32,282 bases of DNA. Origin: a virus. Below, one piece after another: positions 1 to 7,217 of the stretch. The stretch covers positions 1 to 32,282 of IMG/VR virus record IMGVR_UViG_3300048091_000072; one strand, written 5' to 3'. The first letter of the stretch is position 1. Every line of letters starts with the position of its first letter. Position numbers and translations under genes: made by a program. The notes beneath the pieces are model-generated. The model was not told the origin of the DNA and ran no database searches. It saw nothing but the letters and a program-made list of their open reading frames with translations.

Positions 1-25
1 AAAAAGCCTTGGCGTGTGCCAAGGC
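1..25 (-). terminator. Rho-independent terminator after the first lipoprotein gene
   Basis: Perfect 8-bp inverted repeat GCCTTGGC / GCCAAGGC with a GTGT loop. On the minus strand it is followed by five T residues. It lies about 45 bases after the stop of the minus-strand gene ending at 72, which fits termination of that gene. Confidence 0.8.
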
Positions 26-71
26 GTTTCTACAGAAGTTTTATACCGCTTTAGGTTGCACGACTCGCAAG

Positions 72-311
72 TCAGAAATTGCATGTGTATTGATATTCGA
101 AGGGGAAGAATACTGTATCGACCACCAATGAAAATGGCGCGTCGATCAGTAAAAAGGGAATCAACTTGCCTTTGGATGTACCGACTAACCACCAGTCGAG
201 CCGAACACCGATGTAGGGGCATCGATGCTTGTCATAATCCATCCGCATGGCCGTTGCTGCACAGCCGCTTGAGCTGGCAATCAACACCAGTAACATCAGT
301 TTGCGAAACAC
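72..311 (-). CDS. YceK/YidQ-type (DUF1375) small lipoprotein
   Basis: A 79-residue predicted outer-membrane lipoprotein. Residues 1-17 form a short signal peptide ending in a lipobox-like SSSGC, giving lipidation at Cys17. The body contains PYIGVRLDWW and the C-terminal IDAPFSLVVDTVFFPF, which match the usual YceK/YidQ pattern (Y-x-G-x-R-x-D and lDxPxSxxxDTxxxP). The start is GTG at 311 with AAGGA about six bases upstream. It is transcribed after a close paralogue (410-616) and ends before the terminator at 1-25. It lies on the host side of the tRNA-Pro remnant, so it is probably chromosomal. The family function is not known. Confidence 0.8.
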   Translation of the reverse strand: MFRKLMLLVLIASSSGCAATAMRMDYDKHRCPYIGVRLDWWLVGTSKGKLIPFLLIDAPFSLVVDTVFFPFEYQYTCNF

Positions 312-409
312 TTAACGTCCTTATTACTTATTGATATTGAGCTGCGTAAACGGGGTTGCAGATGACATTCCCTCTACGACAGGCCACCTACACACGGTAT
401 TCCTCGCCA

Positions 410-616
410 TCAGTACCAACAAAAAGGTAGTGAAACGGTATCCGCCACGAAGGTGAAAGGTAAGTCGATAAGTGCGAAAGGGCCGATAAACTGCGCAAGC
501 TGATACTCAGCCTCAAGCCCGTCGTAGCAATCATAACGTCCATAGGTCACAGCCCCGAGCCATGCGCAGCCGATGAGCTGTGACGAGACCAATAGCAAAA
601 TGAGCTTCCGTAGCAC
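410..616 (-). CDS. YceK/YidQ-type (DUF1375) small lipoprotein, paralogue
   Basis: A 68-residue predicted lipoprotein with the same architecture as the gene at 72-311. It has a hydrophobic signal MLRKLILLLVSS, a lipobox LIGC at residues 14-17, then LAQFIGPFALIDLPFTFVADTVSLPF, which carries the family signature lDlPfTxxaDTxxxP. The start is GTG at 616 preceded by AAGGACATTAC, nearly the same leader as its neighbour (AAGGACGTTAA). The pair is therefore a tandem duplication that kept its translation signals. The middle of the protein has diverged. Probable host gene, function unknown. Confidence 0.75.
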   Translation of the reverse strand: MLRKLILLLVSSQLIGCAWLGAVTYGRYDCYDGLEAEYQLAQFIGPFALIDLPFTFVADTVSLPFCWY

Positions 617-811
617 GTAATGTCCTTATAACCTTCTGATGCCCGGGGGGGGGTAGACGCTATCGCGAAAAGTTAGTCACCCTCTCCATGGCTTACTCAC
701 CGAGCAACGCACTGGTACTCCTCTGTGGGTGAAGTAGAGTAATACGCCGACTACCGAGGTCGATCGTAAGGACAATGAGAAATCTCAACCAGATTGGAAT
801 TGGCAAGATGC

Positions 812-997
812 ATGAAGCACGCAGGCGAGGATGCAGATCTGATGGACTTTATTGATTTCGTGGGAAATCTTTGCAGCGCATTCAGTAACTATCAAGGCTA
901 TGAAAAGCCTCGCCGCGTGTTTACCCGAAGATTCGTTGCGTTCTGCGTATTTGTGGCTGTGTTTGAGCTGATTGCGCTGAATCTTTACTACGCATAG
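812..997 (+). CDS. Small hypothetical protein with one C-terminal membrane segment
   Basis: A 61-residue ORF starting at ATG 812; a TTG at 794 is also in frame. The N-terminal half is polar and the C-terminal 20 residues (VAFCVFVAVFELIALNLYYA) are a clear hydrophobic segment, suggesting a tail-anchored membrane protein. I see no strong ribosome binding site. It lies between the lipoprotein genes and the tRNA-Pro terminator on the host side and is convergent with nothing. No family is recognised, and a chance ORF is possible. Confidence 0.35.
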   Translation: MKHAGEDADLMDFIDFVGNLCSAFSNYQGYEKPRRVFTRRFVAFCVFVAVFELIALNLYYA

Positions 998-1090
998 TCG
1001 GGATTGAATTTGAAGGATTCAGCAAAGATCGCTTGGCCGGAGCGAATCCAGATCTTATTAAGAAACTGCCGTGTAGTTTCGCGCGGGTAC

Positions 1091-1117
1091 AAAAAAGCCG
1101 ATCTATCTGATCGGCTT
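1091..1117 (-). terminator. Terminator of the interrupted tRNA-Pro gene
   Basis: A 9-bp perfect stem AAGCCGATC / GATCGGCTT with a five-base loop. On the minus strand a run of six T follows. It sits 27 bases beyond the CCA end of the tRNA-Pro remnant, as expected for the native terminator of that tRNA. This indicates that host DNA lies to the left. Confidence 0.85.
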
Positions 1118-1143
1118 ATGTGTCTGATTTCACTCAGGAATAA

Positions 1144-1194
1144 TGGTCGGGACGGAGTGATTCGAACACTCGACCCCTAGCACCCCATGCAAGC
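1144..1194 (-). other. Prophage attachment site: 3' remnant of tRNA-Pro(GGG)
   Basis: Read on the minus strand, the segment gives an anticodon arm with loop ATGGGGT (anticodon GGG), a variable region, a complete T arm containing GTTCGAATC, the acceptor strand CGTCCCG, a discriminator A and CCA. This is the 3' half of tRNA-Pro(GGG). The 5' half (acceptor complement and D arm) is absent: the bases to the right do not pair with the acceptor strand. One base in the 3' anticodon stem (CTAGG where CAAGG is expected) breaks a pair. tRNA genes are classic tyrosine-integrase targets, and the phage genes begin immediately to the right, so this is best read as one att end. The complete tRNA should lie at the other end of the prophage. 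Confidence 0.8.
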
Positions 1195-1385
1195 GGACTG
1201 ATCTACAGCCCGCCAAACCCAAGGCTTCGCGCCGGGCGCTCGCTGCAACGATGCCCAACCGTGCGCAACCGTGTTTTACAAAGTCACTCGGAAAGTCACT
1301 GAGCCTTTTTGGCACCATCCCCGGCGTTCTGCCGAACGAACACCATTCCAAAACCGCATTGCTTGCTTCTGCGCACCCAATATTT
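1195..1385. other. Non-coding prophage end with two pairs of short direct repeats
   Basis: No credible gene lies between the tRNA remnant and the acyltransferase stop. CAACCGTG occurs twice at 1256-1263 and 1266-1273 (10-bp period). AAAGTCACT occurs twice at 1280-1288 and 1292-1300 (12-bp period). Short direct repeats near a phage att core are typical of integrase arm-type sites, but that role is inferred here. Confidence 0.45.
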
Positions 1386-2783
1386 TCAGTCGCTCATAAT
1401 GACAATCTTGTGGGGATAGCCTGACGCTTCACCACTTAGAATTTCCCCGTTGAGGCGCACATTCAAATAGGGGCCTGACGCTTCGGCGCTTACGATCTCT
1501 CGAACGTCCGAACCTCCAAGCGTCACTCTCATACCAGTCTGATAGGTCGCAACGTTCGCTTTGCTCGAAGTCACCAGGAAAGATGCATTATGCCTACCTA
1601 CCCCACCATTCCAATTATCATCGGTAATATCGTAAGGCGTATTATTGGGTAGATTCTGAACATTTATTAAATATGCAACCGTAAAAATCGGCAGAATCAT
1701 ATAGAACAAGAAGGCCATTTTAGGAATTTTGTTTTGCCATGCTTTCTCTGTGTTTTCCTCTGGCGACATAAATGATTTTGAGTGCCTAAAGCGAGAAACT
1801 TTCCGCTCAACCAATAAATAGATTATCAAGCCCACAACAATAGATACCAAAGACACCAGAGTACCTAGACTTATAAAATCTTTTATCAGCGAATATCCTG
1901 AGAGAACTTCTCTAAGCCAAATCAAAATCGGATAATGGACAATGTATACAGGATAAGAAAGCTCTCCTATTAATCGATCAACCTTATTCTTTGCCGTATA
2001 CTTAAAGAGAACTGGCATCGCCATTGCAAAAAACAATACCCCCCATAAAGGAATATTCTTTTGCGCGAACGAAAGGAGGATAAGCGCGACCACACCATAA
2101 AGATAGTTTGGTTCGGATTCACTCCTTGACAGGTGGTATGCAAGAGCGCCAGCGCCAAAAAAAGCAAATGAGGAAGGGTAAAAAAAATAGTTGAATGAGT
2201 ACAGCTCAACTGGCCTTATGAAACTGGCTCCAGGGAATGGGAACTCTATTAATTTCAAGAATAATAGATACACAGCCCCAGCCAGTACGAAACCAAATGT
2301 CTTGATCTTACTCTTTAGAATGAAGGGCGCAACAAGATAAAACCCCAATTCCACAGCCAAAGACCATGCGGGGATATTCATTATTAGCCTGTTAGGATCC
2401 GCACACTCACCGCTGATGGTAACAATACAGAAGACATGGGACAGATCCTGCCCAACAATGAATAAATTCTGAAAAACATAAATTAACTTTGAAAGCGGAG
2501 TCAGCGAATCAAAGAAATTCGCTATCGCTGTATAGCCAACCGCTAGTGACAAGGCGATCCCAATATAATATGCCGGAAACAACCGAAGCACTCTGCTCTT
2601 GTAAAACTGAAAATTGCTAACAGTTTTATACTGCGCATTCAGCACCATCGCCATATAAAAACCGGAGATGATGAAGAAGAAATTAACTGCGTTCCATGCA
2701 CCTATCCCGCTCATGCCGAATACTGTTGTCCCAGCGTGCCCGGCGATAACAGAGAGCGCAAGAAAAAGCCTTAAAAGTCCCAT
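1386..2783 (-). CDS. Acyltransferase family 3 membrane protein, probable O-antigen acetylase
   Basis: A 465-residue integral membrane protein of the OafA/acyltransferase-3 family, which transfers acyl (usually acetyl) groups to surface polysaccharides. The N-terminal signature LRLFLALSVIAGH carries the conserved Arg5 and His16 and is followed by NFFFIISGF. About ten membrane segments occupy residues 1-370. Residues 370-465 form a hydrophilic tail containing DDNWNGGVGRH and repeated EASG motifs, probably periplasmic; it is not part of the core family fold. The start at 2783 has GGAAAG seven bases upstream. The gene is visibly richer in A+T than the tail genes and sits next to the attachment site, typical of a lysogenic-conversion cargo gene. 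The most likely role is O-antigen modification that blocks reinfection. Confidence 0.8.
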   Translation of the reverse strand: MGLLRLFLALSVIAGHAGTTVFGMSGIGAWNAVNFFFIISGFYMAMVLNAQYKTVSNFQFYKSRVLRLFPAYYIGIALSLAVGYTAIANFFDSLTPLSKLIYVFQNLFIVGQDLSHVFCIVTISGECADPNRLIMNIPAWSLAVELGFYLVAPFILKSKIKTFGFVLAGAVYLLFLKLIEFPFPGASFIRPVELYSFNYFFYPSSFAFFGAGALAYHLSRSESEPNYLYGVVALILLSFAQKNIPLWGVLFFAMAMPVLFKYTAKNKVDRLIGELSYPVYIVHYPILIWLREVLSGYSLIKDFISLGTLVSLVSIVVGLIIYLLVERKVSRFRHSKSFMSPEENTEKAWQNKIPKMAFLFYMILPIFTVAYLINVQNLPNNTPYDITDDNWNGGVGRHNASFLVTSSKANVATYQTGMRVTLGGSDVREIVSAEASGPYLNVRLNGEILSGEASGYPHKIVIMSD

Positions 2784-3005
2784 GTAAAACTTTCCGCTGT
2801 TTTAAGGCTTTGACTGAGTTGCCGGCAGCCTCCATTGCCAGGTTTGATTTTACATTAATAATTCACCGTTCAGCGACATTTCAGTAGCGCCTCCATGAGC
2901 CATAGCGCACTGGAACATAGCGATCCAAACCTGCAGCTCGTCGACTAATTCTCGCCTGCTGGTCACGCCTCAATTACTGTACATGCAACCAGTACTCAAC
3001 AAGGC
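2784..3005. other. Divergent intergenic region
   Basis: 222 bases separate the minus-strand acyltransferase from the plus-strand coiled-coil gene. An A+T-rich patch at about 2842-2868 contains a minus-strand TAAAAT (2847-2852) that could be a -10 element for the acyltransferase. No convincing -35 is seen, and no further gene. Confidence 0.3.
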
Positions 3006-3344
3006 ATGCCCGTGAAACCGCTAGACATTGAAGACACCGACGATTGGCTCGGCAACCCGACCCCGCTCGAAACCTGCCGGCACCAGTTGCGGATGTACGA
3101 GAACGAATTCGAAGCGCTCACAATCAAGCTGGAGCGAGCTCTGGAAAATATTCAGGGGTTGGTCCGAGACAATGACGAACTCACGCAGGAGAGAAATTCT
3201 CTCAGGGCAAAGCTTCAGTACGCCGAGGGGGATTTAATGAGCGAAAAGCGAAGATTTGCGGACGTGCAGTACCAGGGAGAGCATCTCTTCCGAGAAAATC
3301 AACGCCTGCTCAGGGAGCTTCGTGATATCGAGGAGGAGGAGTGA
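3006..3344 (+). CDS. Small coiled-coil protein of unknown function
   Basis: A 112-residue acidic/basic protein. From residue 28 on it is almost entirely heptad-like helix (for example ALTIKLERALENIQGLV and DNDELTQERNSLRAKLQ), a strong coiled-coil prediction with no catalytic motif. It starts at ATG 3006 with a short AAGG close upstream, so the ribosome site is weak. It is on the plus strand, convergent with the endolysin gene, whose stop lies 13 bases away. The codon pattern and lack of low-complexity artefacts suggest a real gene. Possible roles (spanin-like, regulator, chaperone) cannot be distinguished; it lacks a membrane segment or lipobox, which argues against a spanin. Confidence 0.6.
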   Translation: MPVKPLDIEDTDDWLGNPTPLETCRHQLRMYENEFEALTIKLERALENIQGLVRDNDELTQERNSLRAKLQYAEGDLMSEKRRFADVQYQGEHLFRENQRLLRELRDIEEEE

Positions 3345-3357
3345 GCCAGGCTCGGAC

Positions 3358-3780
3358 TCAAGGCACATCCTTGAAGAAGACGTGGTGCCCTAGCTTCAGC
3401 GTCTGCTTCGCCTTTGCCGCCCAAGCCGGCGCCTTGATGCTGGTGGCGTAATAGTGAGTGGCGCCGCCGGTGGGATCCGGCACCTTGCCGTCGATCACCT
3501 GGTCGGCAGCGATCCAACATTGCGCCAGTTCACGGAACGGAATCTGCTTCACGTCGATCAGGAACTGATAGTTAGGGTCGGACTTGTTCCAGCAGCTGAA
3601 CTGGTACGGCTTCTGGCAGACGCCGGCATAGCCTTCGCCCCACCACGACTTTTCCTTTCCGTCGAACACGCGGTTGCGGATCGTCCAAGCTACGGCAATC
3701 TGCCCCGCCGTCCCCTCGCCTCGCGCCTCACCCCACAGCGTGCGCGCAAGGATGTCGCGGTCTTTTTCGGTTGCAGTCAT
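3358..3780 (-). CDS. SleB-type cell wall hydrolase, probable phage endolysin
   Basis: A 140-residue protein of the Hydrolase_2 (SleB/CwlJ) family, lytic enzymes acting on peptidoglycan glycan strands. The N-terminal LARTLWGEARGEG carries the conserved catalytic-type Glu18. It is followed by AVAWTIRNRV, a YAGVCQKPYQFSCW segment and the C-terminal ATHYYA, all usual for the family. There is no signal peptide, so export would depend on a holin. I chose ATG 3780 over the in-frame TTG-type start at 3810 because GGAG lies seven bases upstream. The gene follows a strong hairpin with a U tract (3794-3822). The holin-like gene is about 27 kb away in the window, so the lysis genes are split between the two ends of the late region. 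Confidence 0.85.
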   Translation of the reverse strand: MTATEKDRDILARTLWGEARGEGTAGQIAVAWTIRNRVFDGKEKSWWGEGYAGVCQKPYQFSCWNKSDPNYQFLIDVKQIPFRELAQCWIAADQVIDGKVPDPTGGATHYYATSIKAPAWAAKAKQTLKLGHHVFFKDVP

Positions 3781-3793
3781 GTTTTTCTCCAGG

Positions 3794-3822
3794 CAAAAAG
3801 AAGCCCGCACGATGGCGGGCTT
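3794..3822 (-). terminator. Intrinsic-terminator-like hairpin just before the endolysin
   Basis: 8-bp stem AAGCCCGC / GCGGGCTT with a six-base loop, followed on the minus strand by a T-rich CTTTTTG and then directly by the GCCTGGAG ribosome site of the endolysin. It would end late-operon transcription or attenuate endolysin expression. Confidence 0.65.
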
Positions 3823-3848
3823 GGGTAGAATGTTGGACTGAATATATT
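3821..3848 (+). promoter_or_regulatory. Candidate promoter for the plus-strand acyltransferase
   Basis: TTGGGT at 3821-3826 and TATATT at 3843-3848 with a 16-bp spacer, in an A+T-rich tract upstream of the ATG at 3886. The -10 hexamer is identical to that proposed for the plus-strand gene at 23620. Confidence 0.4.
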
Positions 3849-3885
3849 TTTAAAACTTTAAACGAAGCATAAGGACGTGGGCCGC

Positions 3886-5034
3886 ATGACAAGCAACAAC
3901 GTTAAATACATCCGCGGACTCGATGGCCTACGTGCAATATCGGTTATTTTAGTAATTCTCTTCCATTACTCCAGCTATTTCCCTGGAGCTTTTAGCTCTT
4001 CGTACTCCCTGCTTCCTGCAATTGGAAAAGCACTTTCAATCGGCTGGATTGGCGTAGATATATTTTTTGTTATTTCTGGATTTCTAATCACAACGATGCT
4101 GATTAGAAATCCAATAAAGTCCACAAAAGAATATCTCACTTTCATACAGCGTCGCGCAAAGCGCTTGCTACCTGCATATTTCTGCTGCGTCGTTGTTATT
4201 TTGTTAGGAGCCACATTCATCTATCCAGACGCAAAGATTATCAGCAATCAATATCTACTCTGGACCATGTCATCAAACATATCTACGCTATTTGGTGATA
4301 GGTCGGCATTGGGCGGAATACACTTTTCAATGTTTCATTTTTGGTCCTTGGCGCTTGAGTGGCAATTCTATATCACCTTTCCACTGGCACTAACACGAAT
4401 TAAATCACCTCGTACAGCAGCATTGATAGCAATCGCGCTTGCACTTGTGTCCAGGGTAATCTTGATATATTTCAGCCCTTTAAATTATGACAACGCGATT
4501 TATTCATTTACGTTTTGCAGAGGTGATGCGTTGGCGGCGGGGGTATTCCTGGCAACATTATCGCCATCAAAGAGCGCCCTTAAAACTTATTTAGTCGGCG
4601 CTCTAGGCGTTTTTTTGTTTACCGCCATGCTTTTCGCACTTGCAATTAGCAACATCCCATTCAAAGCGACTCTTTGGCTGCAAACAGTTGGATATACCGC
4701 GATCGCGATTTCAATTGGAATGTTCATCTACTTTGTACTAAATTACGCGAACGAATCATCGACAATCAGGCTACTTGAACTTCCGGCAATAACCGCTATC
4801 GGCCGTGCTAGCTATAGCCTCTATATATGGCATCTTCCGTTTTATCCAATTATCGTAGCCAAATCCAGGGTGCTTTTCTCTGATCCACAAAGCCAACTTA
4901 TCTTCTCAGTCGGAGTCGCAACAGCTACCACTTGGATTTTAGGCGCGCTGTCGTACAAATATATTGAGTCAAAATTCATGTATTCAAGAGTTAGTGCAAT
5001 CTCGAGCAGTGAGGAAAAAATAGCGAGGATTTAA
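3886..5034 (+). CDS. Acyltransferase family 3 membrane protein, second O-antigen modification gene
   Basis: A 382-residue OafA-like acyltransferase. The N-terminal signature YIRGLDGLRAISVILVILFH includes Arg16 and His27, followed by GWIGVDIFFVISGFLIT, both diagnostic for the family; about ten membrane segments follow. There is no C-terminal SGNH esterase domain, so this is the short form. ATG 3886 is preferred to GTG 3877 because AAGGA at 3871-3875 is too close to the latter. The gene is A+T-rich and reversed relative to the tail operon. It ends two bases from the fibre-assembly gene stop (5036) and has its own candidate promoter, so it is a cargo gene inserted between the tail-fibre and endolysin genes. 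It shares the family, but little direct similarity, with the acyltransferase at 1386-2783. Confidence 0.85.
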   Translation: MTSNNVKYIRGLDGLRAISVILVILFHYSSYFPGAFSSSYSLLPAIGKALSIGWIGVDIFFVISGFLITTMLIRNPIKSTKEYLTFIQRRAKRLLPAYFCCVVVILLGATFIYPDAKIISNQYLLWTMSSNISTLFGDRSALGGIHFSMFHFWSLALEWQFYITFPLALTRIKSPRTAALIAIALALVSRVILIYFSPLNYDNAIYSFTFCRGDALAAGVFLATLSPSKSALKTYLVGALGVFLFTAMLFALAISNIPFKATLWLQTVGYTAIAISIGMFIYFVLNYANESSTIRLLELPAITAIGRASYSLYIWHLPFYPIIVAKSRVLFSDPQSQLIFSVGVATATTWILGALSYKYIESKFMYSRVSAISSSEEKIARI

Positions 5035-5035
5035 A

Positions 5036-5371
5036 TTAATCGGGCTTCGATGGCCAGTCAGGCTCGGATAGCCAGCCATCACGGTCTGGAGTTTTACTCA
5101 AGGCGCTTCGATAGCGCTTCCACGCCTTCCACTTCGTTAGATCTTCTTCGGTGATTTCGCCTATATCATAATCATCCTGAAGGGGCTGGATGATCTTATT
5201 GGCCTCATTAAGTCGAGAGTCAAGGTCGATTTTTACGTCCGCCTCGGCTTGTTGTTGTTCGGCCAACAACAGAAGCCACTCAGGCAACTCATCAACGTAG
5301 CTTTCGCCTTCAGCAAGCTGCCAGTCTTCTTGAATGTTCCTCCAGCCCTTGCTGGTGATCGCGTAAGGCAT
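5036..5371 (-). CDS. Tail fibre assembly protein (chaperone)
   Basis: A 111-residue protein. The C-terminal part LTKWKAWKRYRSALSKTPDRDGWLSEPDWP is characteristic of small tail fibre assembly proteins in Pseudomonas and enterobacterial phages (Caudo_TAP-like), which help fibres fold or trimerise. The middle region is helical and acidic. ATG 5371 is used rather than an upstream in-frame start at 5404 because GGAGA lies eight bases upstream and the tail-fibre stop is only one base away (TAA-A-ATG), the usual coupling of fibre and assembly genes. Confidence 0.75.
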   Translation of the reverse strand: MPYAITSKGWRNIQEDWQLAEGESYVDELPEWLLLLAEQQQAEADVKIDLDSRLNEANKIIQPLQDDYDIGEITEEDLTKWKAWKRYRSALSKTPDRDGWLSEPDWPSKPD

Positions 5372-5372
5372 T

Positions 5373-6530
5373 TTATCTCTCCATTCCGTATGCGCGCACG
5401 TCAAGCGTGCTTCCGCCTGTTGTTACGGCCGAGTTATGGCTGTAAGCCATTTTTTGGGCAGAGTCTGTGAAGGCAGTCGCAACGTATCTATTCCCGGCAG
5501 CACAGCTTAGTTGAATGACAGCGCCCAACCCAACGCTCAAGGTTCCACCTGCCACGGGACCATACACCGCAAGACGACATGAACGGCTCGTCGGAGGAAC
5601 CACTGGCGACATGTCTACTGCAGTAGAAACTGTGGCCGTTCCGTTGCTCAATGATGAATAGAGAGCCGATGTGTCGGCGTAAGCAATCATGCCCTCAACA
5701 ATTAAAAAAGGCCTGAAGCCCGCCGGCCCAACTCTGAGCGCGGCGATAAAGCGCATTGAATTGTCACCGGTTTTTGTTCTTGCTGCTCCGAGATAAGGTG
5801 CGGAAGGCGGTGTATTCGAAAAATTTAGATCCGGCGTGCCGAAGTTATCGAAGAGATATACGTAGTACCAAGTATTTGTAGCGGGGGCTAGACCAGATTT
5901 CACTATTGGCGACGATACTTTCAGCGTCTTGCCCGCGCCAGGAATATATGCGGCGCCTGTGTCTATCCCGATGGAGTTTGCGGAATACCAGACTGGTAAC
6001 AATCCTTCGATATAGCTTTCTGCCACTCCGCCCTGCTGCGAGGTGATCGGCTTCGTCAGCGCAGACAGCTCAGTGATATCGGCGTTAACGCCTGATTTCG
6101 CAGCGACAAGCGTGGCGCGAGCTGCTGGTGCATCCGCGTCGTTGAGCAATCCTTGAATGAAAGCGGATAAATCCGTGATTCCAGTGCCGCCCTTGCTGGG
6201 CGGCAGAATGTCGTAATTGCCAGTGGTACCGAGCAAAGCAAGTTTATCGCCGTAGTCGTTGAGGATGGCGCGTACCTGATCGGACAGGTCCTTCTGATAA
6301 CCCTGCACCGGCATGATGGAGTAGAAGCCGTCGGCAACTGTCGGGCCTTCGTAGTTCGGCGAGATCGACAGGGCGGTATTGCTTGCGATGTTGGTCACCT
6401 CATACCAGCGACCGTCCGGACCGCGAAAGCCGTCGCCGACCCGGCTGTTGGCGATGAACGCAGTGCCTGTGCCGATCACCGCGTTGGAATTTTGGGTGAC
6501 AGAGACCGTTCCCGTCTTGTACCAGGGCAT
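5373..6530 (-). CDS. Tail fibre protein
   Basis: A 385-residue predicted distal tail fibre. The first 75 residues (MPWYKTGTVSVTQNSNAVIGTGTAF and following) form the N-terminal domain seen at the base of many Pseudomonas phage fibres. Residues 85-140 include QKDLSDQVRAILNDYGDK and a GGTGITDLSAFIQGLL fibre repeat. The remaining C-terminal 200 residues are Ser/Thr/Gly-rich and beta-structured, as expected for a receptor-binding tip. GGAGA lies about seven bases before ATG. It sits after J and two small tail proteins, with its assembly protein next. Receptor identity cannot be read from the sequence; given the two O-antigen acyltransferases, lipopolysaccharide is a reasonable guess. Confidence 0.8.
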   Translation of the reverse strand: MPWYKTGTVSVTQNSNAVIGTGTAFIANSRVGDGFRGPDGRWYEVTNIASNTALSISPNYEGPTVADGFYSIMPVQGYQKDLSDQVRAILNDYGDKLALLGTTGNYDILPPSKGGTGITDLSAFIQGLLNDADAPAARATLVAAKSGVNADITELSALTKPITSQQGGVAESYIEGLLPVWYSANSIGIDTGAAYIPGAGKTLKVSSPIVKSGLAPATNTWYYVYLFDNFGTPDLNFSNTPPSAPYLGAARTKTGDNSMRFIAALRVGPAGFRPFLIVEGMIAYADTSALYSSLSNGTATVSTAVDMSPVVPPTSRSCRLAVYGPVAGGTLSVGLGAVIQLSCAAGNRYVATAFTDSAQKMAYSHNSAVTTGGSTLDVRAYGMER

Positions 6531-6554
6531 TGTGTATCTCCAGAGATGAAAGGT

Positions 6555-7217
6555 TCAGGACAGCAATTTGGCGCAGAGAAACGGGCGGTGGCCCTGATTG
6601 GTCCACGCAGTGAAAGCGAGGCTGTACATCATGATTCGGCCGTTGGCGTAATCGACGCCGAGCGCACAACTACCGCCGCTACCGTCGTTATGACAGGCCA
6701 TGGTGAAGGGGTTTATAGATACGTACTCCCCTGCTCCAAGCGCTTTGTTGATGCCCCAGATATATCGGCGACCAACGCTCAGTTGCTCCGTGCCTATATA
6801 CGTCCAGTCTCCCGCCGCGAATGTCACGATGACCGCTGGCGCACCGCTGTCATAACAAAGCGAACCGTTCTGATCCCATAAGCGAAGACCGTAAGAGGCG
6901 GTGCCCATCGATGCCCATGCCGCAACGAAATACTGACCGCTCAACGACTCATTGACCTTTGAGGCATTCATCGAAAACCCCGTCCAGTTGCCCGGCCCTC
7001 CGGTGAACCAGACCGAATACGGAACCTGAATTACTCCCGTCTGATCCGGTCGAATGAAAACAAGTGGCGGATCTTGGCTCGTTACTGCGCGAGGAAATGT
7101 CGCCGTGGCGTTGGCCGTCCCTGAATACGATCCCCGCGTCAACATACAAAGCCGTGGAGCCTCCGAGTCGATTTGCACGAAAGCGTTGTCATTGATGCTC
7201 TGAAAACCGTAACTCAT
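6555..7217 (-). CDS. Phage tail protein, probable tail-tip or side-fibre component
   Basis: A 220-residue protein beginning MSYGFQSINDNAFVQID. It is rich in aromatic residues, Gly, Ser and Thr with alternating beta pattern and no signal peptide. ATG 7217 overlaps the previous stop by four bases (ATGA), showing translational coupling with the 118-residue protein upstream. I recognise this only by position: small beta-rich proteins between J and the fibre gene are common in Pseudomonas lambda-like phages. No enzymatic motif is visible. A virion structural role is inferred. Confidence 0.6.
   Translation of the reverse strand: MSYGFQSINDNAFVQIDSEAPRLCMLTRGSYSGTANATATFPRAVTSQDPPLVFIRPDQTGVIQVPYSVWFTGGPGNWTGFSMNASKVNESLSGQYFVAAWASMGTASYGLRLWDQNGSLCYDSGAPAVIVTFAAGDWTYIGTEQLSVGRRYIWGINKALGAGEYVSINPFTMACHNDGSGGSCALGVDYANGRIMMYSLAFTAWTNQGHRPFLCAKLLS

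Noticed and set aside
645-653. Run of nine G in the gap before the lipoprotein pair
   Set aside because: Could be a slippage site or a sequencing artefact; no gene reads through it, so no function is claimed.
1144-1220. A complete tRNA-Pro gene
   Set aside because: The bases to the right lack a D arm and a 5' acceptor strand complementary to CGTCCCG, so only the 3' half is present.
1130-1351. Minus-strand 73-residue ORF across the tRNA remnant
   Set aside because: It reads through the tRNA-Pro 3' half and the repeat region; coding is not credible there.
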